64,000 nt of DNA. It comes from JAUVXJ01 sp034411995. GTDB lineage: Bacteria; Chloroflexota; Anaerolineae; UBA7937; B3-Chlor. Location of the stretch: NCBI GenBank assembly GCA_034411995.1, contig DAOUME010000004.1:1-64000 (forward strand), given 5' to 3'. Position 1 is the first letter of the stretch; the number at the start of each line of letters is the position of its first letter. Made by a program: the position numbers and the translations under genes. A model generated the notes under the pieces. It saw nothing but the letters and a program-made list of their open reading frames with translations, was not told the origin of the DNA and did no database searches. Shown here piece after piece: positions 27,119 to 36,729 of the stretch.

Positions 27119-28605
27119 TTTACATCACCCCCTAATGGTGTTTTCGGGAAGGTCACAGTGGCCTGGACTCCATCACCGTCCCTCAACTCGAACCTCCCTT
27201 TCAGGTCGTCCTTGACCAACGTCTGTACAATGGTCAATCCCAAATGGCTATTGTGTTCCAGATCGAAGCCTTGGGGCAGTCCCTGGCCAGTGTTCCCTAT
27301 TCGCAGCGTGACCATGTCGGCTCCGTCTCGGAGTTCGACCAGAACCTCTCCGCCCTCTGTGGGCGAGAACCCGTGCTCTAGGGCGTTCTGCAGCAGTTCG
27401 TTGATGATCAGGGCGCATGCTGTGGCTTGTTGGGTAGGGAGATACACATTGGGGCCCCGCAGCTTGAAGCGGATCCCCTCTTCGTCTCTCACGACGCCCT
27501 CGCGCATCTGGTCCAGAATCCTTCTGGTCACGTCCTTGATATTGATCACGCGTGACTCATGCTCCGATAGGAATTCGTGCACGGCCGCGACGCTGAGGAT
27601 GCGGCTTACACTGTCAAGCAGCATGTGCTGCACCTGCTTGGAGTCTGCCCTGCGGGCCTGCAGCCGCAGTAGAGAGGCGATGGTCTGGAGATTGTTCTTC
27701 ACACGATGGTGTATCTCCTGGATCATCGCCGCTCTTATCCTGGCCTCCTTTTCGACACGGCGGGCTTCTGTGGCATCGTGAATCAGGAGGAGCACAGCCG
27801 TGACGTCTCGCTGCTGCGGCTTGGGCAACCGCAACAGCCGGCGTGACAAGGGCATCACGTCGGCCTGGGTGAAGACAGGGATCGCTCTTCTGATCCACAC
27901 CCTGTCTCCCTCGCGCGCCTCCTCTTCCAGGCAGCGCTTCTCCTCGAGAACTTTCTCCACGAACTTGTCGTCCCCGGTGACGATACCGGACAGCTCTTTC
28001 TTCTCCAGCGTGTCCATATATCGCAGCCTGCGGTACAGGTTCGTGGCGATGTCGCTAGCGTAGCGGATCCGGCGGCGAGGGTCCACGAGCAGAATACCGT
28101 CTTGCTCGCCAAAGGCGGTGAGGGTATCCAGACCGTCCAGCTCGTCCTGGAGGACCATCGATTGCAGTCTCTCGATGGCCTTGCGGAACCTTATGGGCCG
28201 GTGGCGGTGGCGTTCGTGCTCTATCATGGTCTTTTCAACCGACAAGGCCGCAACGACGCTCCCGTCAACGCCGTAGATGGGCAGCGCTTCCTGTATGACA
28301 GGCGCGCCCTCGGCCCTTACCCCTTGAGTCCCCTTGATAGAGTCTCCCGTGCTGAGAGCATCGAGCACCGCAGGCTTCTCCGGCGCCACTATGACCTGAC
28401 CCAGCACAGACTGGTCGTAGATGGGCGGAACCGAGTGGGGCCCCGCCTGGGAGACCACCACGGCACCCCCCCCGGCCAACCGGCAATACAGCAGCAGATC
28501 CGCCCGGCTGATGTCCGCCAGAATCGGCAGGTTCCTCTCTATGCGTCCGAGAATCTGCTGGTTCTCGTCCGAGATGTCAGGGCACTGGAAGGTCGCTGTG
28601 TCCAT
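27100..28605 (-). CDS. HisKA_2-type sensor histidine kinase (PdtaS-like)
   Basis: This 501-residue cytosolic kinase has an N-terminal GAF-like sensor domain (about 1-150), a PAS-like domain (about 170-300), the phosphoacceptor motif EIHHRVKNNLQTIASLLRLQ (read as EIHHRVKNNLQ) and a C-terminal HATPase (ELLQNALEHGF; IGNTGQGLP; GLTIVQTLV). No membrane helix is apparent, so it senses an internal signal. Its partner is the ANTAR regulator at 26531-27118, which overlaps its stop. Confidence 0.87.
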   Translation of the reverse strand: MDTATFQCPDISDENQQILGRIERNLPILADISRADLLLYCRLAGGGAVVVSQAGPHSVPPIYDQSVLGQVIVAPEKPAVLDALSTGDSIKGTQGVRAEGAPVIQEALPIYGVDGSVVAALSVEKTMIEHERHRHRPIRFRKAIERLQSMVLQDELDGLDTLTAFGEQDGILLVDPRRRIRYASDIATNLYRRLRYMDTLEKKELSGIVTGDDKFVEKVLEEKRCLEEEAREGDRVWIRRAIPVFTQADVMPLSRRLLRLPKPQQRDVTAVLLLIHDATEARRVEKEARIRAAMIQEIHHRVKNNLQTIASLLRLQARRADSKQVQHMLLDSVSRILSVAAVHEFLSEHESRVINIKDVTRRILDQMREGVVRDEEGIRFKLRGPNVYLPTQQATACALIINELLQNALEHGFSPTEGGEVLVELRDGADMVTLRIGNTGQGLPQGFDLEHNSHLGLTIVQTLVKDDLKGRFELRDGDGVQATVTFPKTPLGGDVKWSSLE

Positions 28606-28739
28606 GCTCCGCGCTCAATGACCGTTCACGTGTCCATATATCGAGAATGGCCGACAGCATAGCGGGCTGCCGGCCATTCGAACGTAACATAGCGCCCGTT
28701 GCAAGGCGGACGGGTTGACTCCCCGCTACGCCGAATATC

Positions 28740-28819
<80 letters not shown>

Positions 28820-28842
28820 ACGACTCGCCACCGATCATGACT

Positions 28843-28871
28843 ATTATAGCAGAAACGCGCCCTCTTGACAA
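28843..28871 (-). promoter_or_regulatory. Promoter for tRNA-Pro
   Basis: Minus strand TTGTCA (28871-28866), 17-bp spacer, TGC and perfect TATAAT (28848-28843), 23 bases ahead of the tRNA. Confidence 0.78.
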
Positions 28872-28933
28872 GCCCGACTCGTTGCCCGCTGACAGCGGAC
28901 TGTGTCTCTTCCCTGTGTCGGCGAAGTCCCGAT

Positions 28934-29632
28934 TCACTCCTTGGGCTCTTCGGCAGGGACGAGTTCTTCCAGCGAGATCTGCCTGGGTTTCATGTCGAAG
29001 ACCGTGCAGAAATTGTCCACGACTCGTTCGGCCACCATAGTTATGTCTACCGATCGACCCAGGGCCTTCTCCATGGAGGTGATTTCCTTGTCTGTCAGGC
29101 CACAGGGTACGATGAGCTGGAAGTGGGAGACATCCTGCTCGACATTCAGTGCGAAGCCGTGGTAGGTGATCCAGCTCTCGATGCGTACTCCGAGGGAGGC
29201 GATTTTCCTCCGGTCGTCCAGCCACACGCCGATGTTGCCAGGGAGTCTTCTGGAGGCCATGCCGAAGTCGGCCAGCGTGCGAATGAGCACTTCCTCAAGA
29301 CAGTGCATGTACCAACCAACGTCCGTGTGGTGCTGCGTGAGGTCCATGATGGGATACCCCACCAGTTGGCCAGGGCCGTGATAGGTTACGTCCCCTCCCC
29401 GCTCCACGCGGTGAACCTGGATTCCGTGTTCATGTAGCCACTCGCGCGAGGCTAGGATATGCTCCTCGTTTCCCCGGCGACCCAGAGTTATGACCGGAGG
29501 ATGCTGAAGAAGCAGGAGCATGTCGTTGATTCTACCCTCACGTCTCGCTGTTACGAGCTGGTGCTGTAGCTCCAGCGCGTGTTCGTAGGGTTGCAGCCCC
29601 AGGTTCGATACGTCAAGCGTTTTCATGGGCAC
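28934..29632 (-). CDS. lipB: Octanoyl-[acyl carrier protein]:protein octanoyltransferase LipB
   Basis: This 232-residue enzyme moves octanoate from ACP to lipoyl domains, the first step of lipoic acid assembly. It has the RGGDVTYHGPGQLVGYPIMDL signature, the lysine segment DDRRKIASLGVRI and the catalytic-cysteine motif IVPCGLTDKEITSM. It may start two codons later (ATG 29626). A classical lipoyl synthase (LipA) is not next to it; a radical SAM candidate for that step lies at 54494-55396 beside a lipoamide dehydrogenase. Confidence 0.93.
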   Translation of the reverse strand: MPMKTLDVSNLGLQPYEHALELQHQLVTARREGRINDMLLLLQHPPVITLGRRGNEEHILASREWLHEHGIQVHRVERGGDVTYHGPGQLVGYPIMDLTQHHTDVGWYMHCLEEVLIRTLADFGMASRRLPGNIGVWLDDRRKIASLGVRIESWITYHGFALNVEQDVSHFQLIVPCGLTDKEITSMEKALGRSVDITMVAERVVDNFCTVFDMKPRQISLEELVPAEEPKE

Positions 29633-29699
29633 TTCGCCGGGTTCGACACTCCTCCACCCGCTCAGTCACGATCCCGGCACTGCCAATAGGATGGTGGCT

Positions 29700-30365
29700 T
29701 CACCGGGTGAAACGTAGCCGCAGCAGGGTCCACAGGGTGGGTAAACCATCGAAGGGGGTCAACTTCTTCTCAGTCCGAGGAGAGTACCATATGGGCACCT
29801 GACGGATGCGGTGTCCCTTTCTCAGAACCTGGGCTGTGATCTCAGCCTCGATGGCGAACCCGTCGGCGCGAAGGTCGATCTCATCAGCCACTTCTTTGGC
29901 CATCAGCTTGTAGCAGGTCTCCATGTCTCGGAGGTCTGACCCGTAGAGCAGATTGGCTACTGTGGTGAGAAACCGGTTGCCCAGCCGCATGTGCCACTTC
30001 TGTTGGTCCAGAGACCGCACCCCGTAGACCACCTTCGCCTGCCCGTCTGCGAGCGGCTGGAGGAGCTTGTGGAAATCCTGAGGGTCGTACTCCAGGTCGG
30101 CGTCTTGGATGATGACCGCATCTCCACTGGCTGCCGCCATCGCGGTCCTGATCGCCGCGCCCTTCCCTCGGTTTGTGTCGTGACTCAAGGCCATGAGCCC
30201 TGGTTGTCTGATGGACAGCAGTATGTCTCGCGTCCGATCAGTGGAGCAGTCGTCCACGACGATGATCTCCTTGTCCACGTCCACTTCCGAGACCCGCCTG
30301 ATGACCTCTGCGAGCGTCTGTTCCTCGTTGTACGCGGGGATCAGTACCGAGAGTCTCATGGCCAC
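29700..30365 (-). CDS. Family 2 glycosyltransferase, dolichol-phosphate mannosyltransferase-like
   Basis: This 221-residue soluble GT-A enzyme transfers sugar from a nucleotide donor, probably onto a polyprenyl phosphate. It shows SVLIPAYNEEQTLAEVI, the EIIVVDDCSTDRTRDI donor motif, and the metal-binding VIIQDADLEYDP. The C-terminal IWYSPRTEKKLTPFDG is common in such proteins. It has no membrane tail, unlike full DPM1/GtrB proteins. It could supply the donor for the GT39-like enzymes at 21382-25625; this is inference. Confidence 0.85.
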   Translation of the reverse strand: MAMRLSVLIPAYNEEQTLAEVIRRVSEVDVDKEIIVVDDCSTDRTRDILLSIRQPGLMALSHDTNRGKGAAIRTAMAAASGDAVIIQDADLEYDPQDFHKLLQPLADGQAKVVYGVRSLDQQKWHMRLGNRFLTTVANLLYGSDLRDMETCYKLMAKEVADEIDLRADGFAIEAEITAQVLRKGHRIRQVPIWYSPRTEKKLTPFDGLPTLWTLLRLRFTR

Positions 30366-30409
30366 TCCCCAAGTGCTAGCTTTATGCTCTGCGTCTGATG
30401 AGACCTTGA

Positions 30410-30439
30410 ATTATAGTGCAAGCCCATCGCCAAAGACAA
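30410..30439 (-). promoter_or_regulatory. Promoter for the family 2 glycosyltransferase gene
   Basis: Minus strand TTGTCT (30439-30434), 18-bp spacer, perfect TATAAT (30415-30410). Confidence 0.65.
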
Positions 30440-30444
30440 AAGAT

Positions 30445-30466
30445 GCAGGGCAGGTCCCTGCCCTGC
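30445..30466. repeat. Perfect 10-bp-arm palindrome between divergent promoters
   Basis: Arms GCAGGGCAGG and CCTGCCCTGC flank a TC centre. It sits between the -35 boxes of the divergent glycosyltransferase and amidohydrolase promoters, where an operator would be well placed. As RNA it would also form a hairpin, but there is no T-tract after it. Confidence 0.6.
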
Positions 30467-30496
30467 TTGCTTGGCTCGGTTACGAGACCTTATAAT
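30467..30496 (+). promoter_or_regulatory. Promoter for the amidohydrolase-DUF89-helicase operon
   Basis: TTGCTT (30467-30472), 18-bp spacer, perfect TATAAT (30491-30496), with the first start codon 75 bases further on. Confidence 0.62.
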
Positions 30497-30571
30497 AGCC
30501 CGTGTGTGATCTTAGCCTGGAAGCCAGTGGAAATCGCCTGAGCTCCGGCCCAACTCATCTCTAAGAGGACG

Positions 30572-31765
30572 ATGAGCCAGATGGAAAGTAGAGCACTATT
30601 AGAAGCAGCCTATGGCCTGCGTGACACGCTTGTGGTCCTGCGCCGCAGGATCCACCAGCACCCGGAACTGGGTTTCGAGGAGCTGGAGACAGCCCGGTTG
30701 GTTGCCGAAACCTTGACCTCCCTGGGACTCAGCGTGGACACCGGCGTCGGGAAGACGGGTGTCGTTGGCCATCTGGGCCACGAAGGGCCGATAGTGGCTC
30801 TTCGAGCGGACATGGATGCGTTGTCTATCTCAGAGGCCAACGATCTGCCCTATGCTTCACACGTTCCAGGGGTGATGCATGCCTGCGGTCACGATGCCCA
30901 TACCGCCATGACTCTGGGTGCGGCCATGATCCTCTCCGAGATGGAGCTACCCGGGCGTGTGCGCTTTCTGTTCCAGCCTTGCGAAGAGAGGACCGATGCC
31001 GAGGGCAAGAGTGGCGCCATGAGACTGGTGGATGAAGGCGTGATGAGGGGAGTGGACGCGGTCGTGGCCCTGCACGTTGAGCCCAGGGTGGAGACCGGTC
31101 AGGTGAAAGTGGGAGAAGGGCCCATTTGTGCGGCTGCTGATTCATTCGAGGCCACCATCGTGGGCTCCGGGTGCCACGGGGCCTTTCCCCATTTGGGTGT
31201 GGACCCCGTGTTTATCAGCGCTCAGGTCATCACGGCGATCCAGGGTATTGTCTCGCGCCGCATCGCGCCCGAGGAACCGGCCGTCATCACCGTGGGCTCG
31301 ATTCATGGCGGTACGGCGGCTAACGTGATTCCTCCTCAAGTGCTGCTCAAGGGCACCATCCGGAGCATGAAGGAGGATGTGCGTCGCCAGTTGTGGGAGG
31401 AACTGCGTAAGTCGCTCGAACTCTCGAGGGCCCTGGGTGGCGAGTTCCAGCTCGAGATCCACCCTGGATTCCCGGTGCTCAGCAATGATGCGGCGATGGC
31501 TGGGCTGATCCGCCGGGTGGCCACCGACCTCCTGGGAGAGGAGAATGTGCATCCGGAGACAGCCGAGATGGGCGCTGAGGATTTCAGCGTTCTGGCCAGC
31601 CAGGCCCCAGGTGCCATGTTCTCCCTCGGCGTGAAGCATCCAGGCAGCACGAGGACATTCCAACTTCACAGCCCGGACTTCGACCTGGACGAGGAGGCGT
31701 TGCCCATCGGAGCTGCGATCCTCGCTGAGACCGCTCGCAGATACCTGAGCGGAGGCAGCGCATGA
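30572..31765 (+). CDS. M20-family amidohydrolase (aminoacylase/hippurate hydrolase-like)
   Basis: This 397-residue metalloenzyme cleaves N-acyl amino acids or a similar amide. The first metal motif is MHACGHDAHTAM, followed by LFQPCEER with the Glu-Glu pair, and the dimerisation domain starts near residue 190. The C-terminal EMGAEDFSVLA with its metal-binding Glu is intact. The substrate cannot be chosen from sequence. The stop overlaps the start of the DUF89 gene (ATGA at 31762), so the next gene is translationally coupled. Confidence 0.9.
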   Translation: MSQMESRALLEAAYGLRDTLVVLRRRIHQHPELGFEELETARLVAETLTSLGLSVDTGVGKTGVVGHLGHEGPIVALRADMDALSISEANDLPYASHVPGVMHACGHDAHTAMTLGAAMILSEMELPGRVRFLFQPCEERTDAEGKSGAMRLVDEGVMRGVDAVVALHVEPRVETGQVKVGEGPICAAADSFEATIVGSGCHGAFPHLGVDPVFISAQVITAIQGIVSRRIAPEEPAVITVGSIHGGTAANVIPPQVLLKGTIRSMKEDVRRQLWEELRKSLELSRALGGEFQLEIHPGFPVLSNDAAMAGLIRRVATDLLGEENVHPETAEMGAEDFSVLASQAPGAMFSLGVKHPGSTRTFQLHSPDFDLDEEALPIGAAILAETARRYLSGGSA

Positions 31766-32636
31766 AGGCGACTCCCGCGTGCATTCCATGTTACCTCAAC
31801 AGGCCCTCTCCGCGGCGAGAGAGGTGACCGATGACCCCGACCTGCAACGCACGGTGCTCAACGAGGTGGCCAGACTCCTCCCCGGATTGCCACTGCACGC
31901 CACGCCTGCGCACAACTCCACCCGCGTGCTCTGGCGTGCTCAGGAGGTGTTGGGTTGTGCCGACCCCTTTGCCTCGAAGAAGCGGCACTATAACGAGCTG
32001 GCTCTGAGGATGTATCCTCAACTGCGCGCCCTGGTCCAGGACTCAGATCAGCGTCTGAGCACAGCCATCAGGGTGGCGGCAGCGGGGAACGTCATCGACT
32101 TGGGGATTCTCGGCCGGGACGACGTGGACCTGATGGGCGTCTTGGACGAGACAGTGAGCCGGGGGTTCGTGCTCGATGAATGCGGAGTTTTCGAGCGCAA
32201 GCTGGCCGGTGGGCAACGGATTCTGTACCTGCTCGACAACGCGGGGGAAGTGGTCTTCGACCGGGTGCTCGTTGAGGAACTGGCCGCGAGAGGCTTGCAG
32301 GTCACGGTCGCCGTCAAGGGGCAGCCAATTCTCAATGATGCGACCATGGAAGACGCTGTCATCGCGGGACTGGACCAGGGCGCCTGCCTGATCAGCAACG
32401 GGTCCCCGATGATTGGCACGGATCTGGGGACCTGCTCTGCGGATTTCCTGCGTTTCTTCGAGGATGCTGATCTCATCCTGAGCAAGGGCCAGGCCAACTT
32501 CGAGACGCTCAACGACACGGCCGAACACATCTTCTTCGTCCTCAGGGCCAAGTGCCCAGAGGTGGGAAGGGAGCTGGGAGTGGCCATGGGGGATGTGGTG
32601 GCCACCTTCAACCGATCTGGCCGCCAGACGCGATGA
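31762..32636 (+). CDS. DUF89 damage-control phosphatase-like protein, frameshifted near 31797
   Basis: The family signatures LLDNAGEVVFDRVL (metal-binding DNAGE), LISNGSPMIGTDL and LSKGQANFETL are present in the 31779-32636 frame. The true N-terminus (MKATPACIPCYL, with its CxxC) is read from ATG 31762 in another frame, and this ATG overlaps the stop of the upstream gene (ATGA). One base is missing after CTC near 31797. Without correction, translation from 31762 stops within about 20 codons, whereas GTG 31779 gives a protein lacking the CxxC. The family removes phosphates from damaged metabolites; activity here is not established. Confidence 0.82.
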
Positions 32637-32712
32637 CGTGGTGACGCGCTGCCGGTGTGCTCCTCTCGCCTGGACGGATGACTCAATCTGGGAGGCCGTT
32701 GGTAGACGGGTG

Positions 32713-35082
32713 ATGCACGCGAACCTGTTCATAGAGCACCTCCAGAGCCTTCCCTGGTACCAGGGGCAGGTCTGCCACGTGGAGCACATCCCGGCGCGGG
32801 AGGCGCGGTACGGAAACCTGGCCAGGCCGCTGCCTGGTCCTCTGCAGGAGGCTCTGGAAGGGGGGGGCATCTCGGAACTCTACGCCCACCAGGCTGCTGC
32901 CATCGGCGCCGTGCGGGACGGACGTCACGTGGCGGTGACTACTTCTACCGCCAGTGGTAAGACGTTGTGCTATAACCTGCCTGTCCTGGAAAGCCTGTAC
33001 GACGATCCCGGCGGTCGGGCCTTGTACTTGTTTCCTACCAAGGCGTTGGCTCAGGATCAGATGCGAAACCTGGGGGAGCTGGTGCGCTCAGCGGGGTTGG
33101 ATCTGGTGTGTGGCACCTATGATGGTGACACGCCGCGGGCGGCGCGTGGTCGTATCCGCAAAACAGCGTCCATACTCCTCACCAACCCCGATATGCTACA
33201 CATGGGGATTCTCCCCAATCACCGTTTGTGGGCTCAGTTCCTGACGCGTCTCCGGTTCGTCGTCGTGGACGAAGCTCACGCCTATCGAGGTATCTTCGGT
33301 TCGCACGTGGCCTGTGTCTTGCGACGGTTGAGACGTCTTTGTCGGCGATACGGCTCCGAGCCTGTGTTCATATGTTGTTCAGCTACGATTGCCAACCCGG
33401 CCGAGCACGTCGCCAACCTGACGGGCTTGCTGCCAGTGGTGGTCGCTGACGATGGTTCTCCCCGAGGGTGCAGGGACTTCGTGCTCTGGAACCCGCCTCT
33501 GGTGGATGAGAGGAAGAGTGCGCGTCGAAGTGCCAACGTGGAAGCTTCCCACCTCTTTGCTGAGCTAGTGCGCCACGGGTTGCGAAACATCACCTTCACC
33601 AAGGCCCGCAAGGTTGCAGAACTCATCCTGCACTACAGTCGGGAGATGCTGGCGAAGGAAGATCCTGACCTGGTGCCCCTGGTCAGGTCGTATCGGGCCG
33701 GGTATCTGCCTCGAGAACGCCGGGAGATCGAGCAGGCTCTCTTCCAGGGGAAGCTTCTGGGGGTCACCGCTACCACGGCGCTGGAACTGGGAGTGGACAT
33801 CGGGGCTTTGGATGCCACAGTGCTGGTGGGCTATCCAGGCACCGTGGCGAGTACCTGGCAGCAGGCGGGGAGATCTGGACGAGGGGCGCGGGATTCTGTC
33901 TCCTTCCTCATCGGTCTGGACAATCCACTGGATCAGTACTTCATGCGCCATCCAGAGCATCTGTTCGGCAGTAGTCCTGAGAATGCGCTATTGGACGCCG
34001 GCAACGTCCATGTGCTGCGCGGGCACCTTCCGTGCGCCGCCTATGAGATGCCCTTGAGCAGTGGGGATCTGGACATCTTCGGCAGCAGGTTTGCGAACGC
34101 CGTCGACGCACTGGTGGAGAACGGCGACTTGAGGCCCAGGGGGCCACGGTGGTACTACCCTTCCAGGGACTACCCAGCCGAGCGCGTCAGTATCCGCGCC
34201 GCGTCGAGTGAGGGCTACCTGCTTGTCGACGAATCACAGGGCAGCAATGTTCTGGAAGAGATTGACTCGGCCACAGCCTTCCGGCGCATCCATCCCGGGG
34301 CGGTGTATCTGCACCAGGGGGAGTGTTTCGTCGTTTCAGAACTGGACCTGCGGAGGCGCGTCGCCCGAGCGAGACCTGTGGAGGCGGACTATTACACACA
34401 ACCACGGGAGATCAACGAGCTATCTGTCCTACGCTGCTCGCGAGAGGAGCAACTGGGCAAAGCGCAAGTCTGCTACGGAGAGGTGGAGGTGACCGAACAG
34501 GTCATCGGGTACAGGAGGAAACAACTTTTCTCCGATAGTGTGTTGGGTGAAGAGGACCTGGATCTCCCACCTCGGTCCTTCGAGACCACCGCTTTGTGGT
34601 TCGACGTACCCCGGGTCGCTCGGGAGCGGGTGAGTCGTAAGGGCCTCGATTTTCAGGGTGGCTTGCACGCCGTGGAGCACGCGGCGATAGGCATCTTGCC
34701 GCTCTTCGCTATGTGTGACAGGCAGGATATCGGCGGTCTTTCCACGCCTCACCACGCTGATACCGGCAAGGCGCAGATCTTCATCTACGATGGCTTTCCA
34801 GGGGGCGTTGGTATCACGGAGAAAGGCTTCGAACTCCTCCCGGAGCTGTGGGAGGCCACGCTGCGCACAATCGCGGAGTGCCCATGTGAGGCAGGATGCC
34901 CCTCTTGCATCCATAGTCCCAAGTGCGGCAACAACAACGAGCCTCTGGACAAAGCCGCCGCTCTGGTCATTTTGAAAGCCCTGCTGGGGGCCAAGAGCAC
35001 AGCGAACGCGTCAGCCGATCGCGCAACCCGCATCGAGCCCACGCACCACCGCCCCAGCAGAGAGCTCAGTCACTCACGTTGA
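32713..35082 (+). CDS. MrfA-like DEAD/DEAH-box helicase with C-terminal DUF1998
   Basis: This 789-residue ATP-dependent helicase resembles B. subtilis MrfA, linked to mitomycin-crosslink repair. It has the N-terminal HVEHIPAREARYG motif, the Q-motif-like YAHQAAAIGAV, Walker A TASGKTLC, the DEAH box VVDEAHAYRG, and C-terminal AGRSGRG. The DUF1998 part ends with four cysteines in CEAGCPSCIHSPKCGNNN. ATG 32713 fits the family start; the frame remains open upstream to 32593, which would overlap DUF89. It is close to the DUF89 stop, so may be in the same operon. Confidence 0.9.
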   Translation: MHANLFIEHLQSLPWYQGQVCHVEHIPAREARYGNLARPLPGPLQEALEGGGISELYAHQAAAIGAVRDGRHVAVTTSTASGKTLCYNLPVLESLYDDPGGRALYLFPTKALAQDQMRNLGELVRSAGLDLVCGTYDGDTPRAARGRIRKTASILLTNPDMLHMGILPNHRLWAQFLTRLRFVVVDEAHAYRGIFGSHVACVLRRLRRLCRRYGSEPVFICCSATIANPAEHVANLTGLLPVVVADDGSPRGCRDFVLWNPPLVDERKSARRSANVEASHLFAELVRHGLRNITFTKARKVAELILHYSREMLAKEDPDLVPLVRSYRAGYLPRERREIEQALFQGKLLGVTATTALELGVDIGALDATVLVGYPGTVASTWQQAGRSGRGARDSVSFLIGLDNPLDQYFMRHPEHLFGSSPENALLDAGNVHVLRGHLPCAAYEMPLSSGDLDIFGSRFANAVDALVENGDLRPRGPRWYYPSRDYPAERVSIRAASSEGYLLVDESQGSNVLEEIDSATAFRRIHPGAVYLHQGECFVVSELDLRRRVARARPVEADYYTQPREINELSVLRCSREEQLGKAQVCYGEVEVTEQVIGYRRKQLFSDSVLGEEDLDLPPRSFETTALWFDVPRVARERVSRKGLDFQGGLHAVEHAAIGILPLFAMCDRQDIGGLSTPHHADTGKAQIFIYDGFPGGVGITEKGFELLPELWEATLRTIAECPCEAGCPSCIHSPKCGNNNEPLDKAAALVILKALLGAKSTANASADRATRIEPTHHRPSRELSHSR

Positions 35083-36642
35083 GCCATCGTCCTGGAGAGT
35101 GGGCGGACGCCGTCTGCTCACGATCGACCTCAGACCGCGCAGTTCCTCGGAGCGAGTCGCCACGGAGATGGTCAGGAAGACGACACCTCCGATAAGCACT
35201 CCCCCGCCCGCCCTCAGGACCACGTGACTTGTTCCGTTGGCGGCCGTGAACCAGAGGATGGCCAGCCCCATCACGGTGGAGGCAAACCCGGTCTTCATCG
35301 CCGAGCGCACGAGCGCCAGCCCGTCAAAGCCACCCAGGCGGCCGCGGATGAGCACCAGCAGAATCACTATCTCAAAAACCGTAGCCAGAGAGTTAGCCAG
35401 GGCCAGTCCACCGTGCTGCAAGGGCGTGATCAGCGCCAGGCTCAGGATTATGTTAAGGAGCATCGCTCCCGCGCCAACGATCACCGGGGTGCGCGTGTCG
35501 TGCATGGAGTAGAAGCCCCTGGTGAGGATTTCCAGCGCAGAGTGGGCCACCAGTCCCAGGGCGTAGAACTGGAGTGCCCAGGCCACCGCCTGGGTGGACG
35601 AAGGGTCGAATCTGCCCCGTTGCAGAAGCAGCTGGGTGACCGGCTCTCCCAGGACGATCAGGGCCACGGTGGAGGGAATGGAAATAAAGATGATCAGGCG
35701 CAGTGTCTCGGTGAGCGCGGCTCGAAGCTCGTCCGCTCTGCCCATGGCGGCCAGCTCGGAGAAGGTCGGGAAGGCCGCGGTGGCGATGCCCATGGCGAAT
35801 ATGCCTTGTGGCAGCATCATCAGCAGCCATGCATAATTCAGGGCGGCGAGACTCCCTTCGGCGAGCCTCGAGGCCAGGAAGGTGTTGACCAGGAAATTGA
35901 TCTGCACCGTGGCCAGCCCGAGCATCCGGGGCAACATGAGACGTCCGACCTCCTGAACACCTGGGTGGGACACGTCGATTGCTGGACTGTACGACATGCG
36001 CTGCCGCGCCAGTTGGGGGACCTGGATCCCCAGGTGCATGAAAGAACCGGCAACCACACCCACGGCTAGGCCATGAATTCCCATTGTGGGGGCAAGAAAG
36101 ACGGCGCCGCCGATGATGCAGAGGTTGTAGACCGCAGGCGCCAGCGCGGGCAGCAGGAAATGCTGGCGCGAGTTGAGGATGCCCATGATCACGCCGCTGA
36201 GACCGAAGACCACTGGCGAAACGAGCATGATGCGCATCAGTTGCACCGTCAGCGCTTGCTCGCCAGCCGTGAAGCCCGGCACCACGATGGTCTCCACCAT
36301 CCAGGGAGCGAGCAGTCCTGCCAGGACGGCGCAGACGGTGAGTACCACCAGCACGAGGTTGATGATGGAACTGGCGAGACGCCAGGCCTCACTCTCCTGA
36401 TCGCGTGCCAGATAGGTGGTGAAGGTGGGGATGAACGCGGAACCCAGCGCGCCGCCCGCGATCAACTGAAAGATGAGATCTGGAATGCGGAAGGCTGCCA
36501 GGTACGCGTCGAGCTCGCGCGTGGTCCCAAACTGCCTCCCGATGATGATCTCCCGACCGAGTCCGAGGGCTCGACTCAGGATGAAAGCTCCGATCACCAG
36601 GGTGGCCGCACGCGCGACTCTGATCCTCCGTTCCTCATCCAT
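35074..36642 (-). CDS. murJ: Lipid II flippase MurJ
   Basis: This 522-residue polytopic protein of the MOP/MviN family moves lipid II across the membrane for peptidoglycan assembly. It begins ATLVIGAFILSRALGLGREI and has the FGTTRELDAYLAAFRIPDL segment and MLPQGIFAMGIATAAFPTFSELAA (given here in short as PQGIFAMGIATAAFP), all typical. About fourteen helices are expected. It converges with the helicase gene, their stops overlapping by 9 bases, and is not coupled to other cell-wall genes. Confidence 0.9.
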   Translation of the reverse strand: MDEERRIRVARAATLVIGAFILSRALGLGREIIIGRQFGTTRELDAYLAAFRIPDLIFQLIAGGALGSAFIPTFTTYLARDQESEAWRLASSIINLVLVVLTVCAVLAGLLAPWMVETIVVPGFTAGEQALTVQLMRIMLVSPVVFGLSGVIMGILNSRQHFLLPALAPAVYNLCIIGGAVFLAPTMGIHGLAVGVVAGSFMHLGIQVPQLARQRMSYSPAIDVSHPGVQEVGRLMLPRMLGLATVQINFLVNTFLASRLAEGSLAALNYAWLLMMLPQGIFAMGIATAAFPTFSELAAMGRADELRAALTETLRLIIFISIPSTVALIVLGEPVTQLLLQRGRFDPSSTQAVAWALQFYALGLVAHSALEILTRGFYSMHDTRTPVIVGAGAMLLNIILSLALITPLQHGGLALANSLATVFEIVILLVLIRGRLGGFDGLALVRSAMKTGFASTVMGLAILWFTAANGTSHVVLRAGGGVLIGGVVFLTISVATRSEELRGLRSIVSRRRPPTLQDDGST

Positions 36643-36729
36643 AGACCGCTCTCACCGACCTCGCAGCCAGACGCGGAATCGGAACCCCACCTGAGGCTCG
36701 TTCCATGACATTGCGCCCCTCATCGAGTT

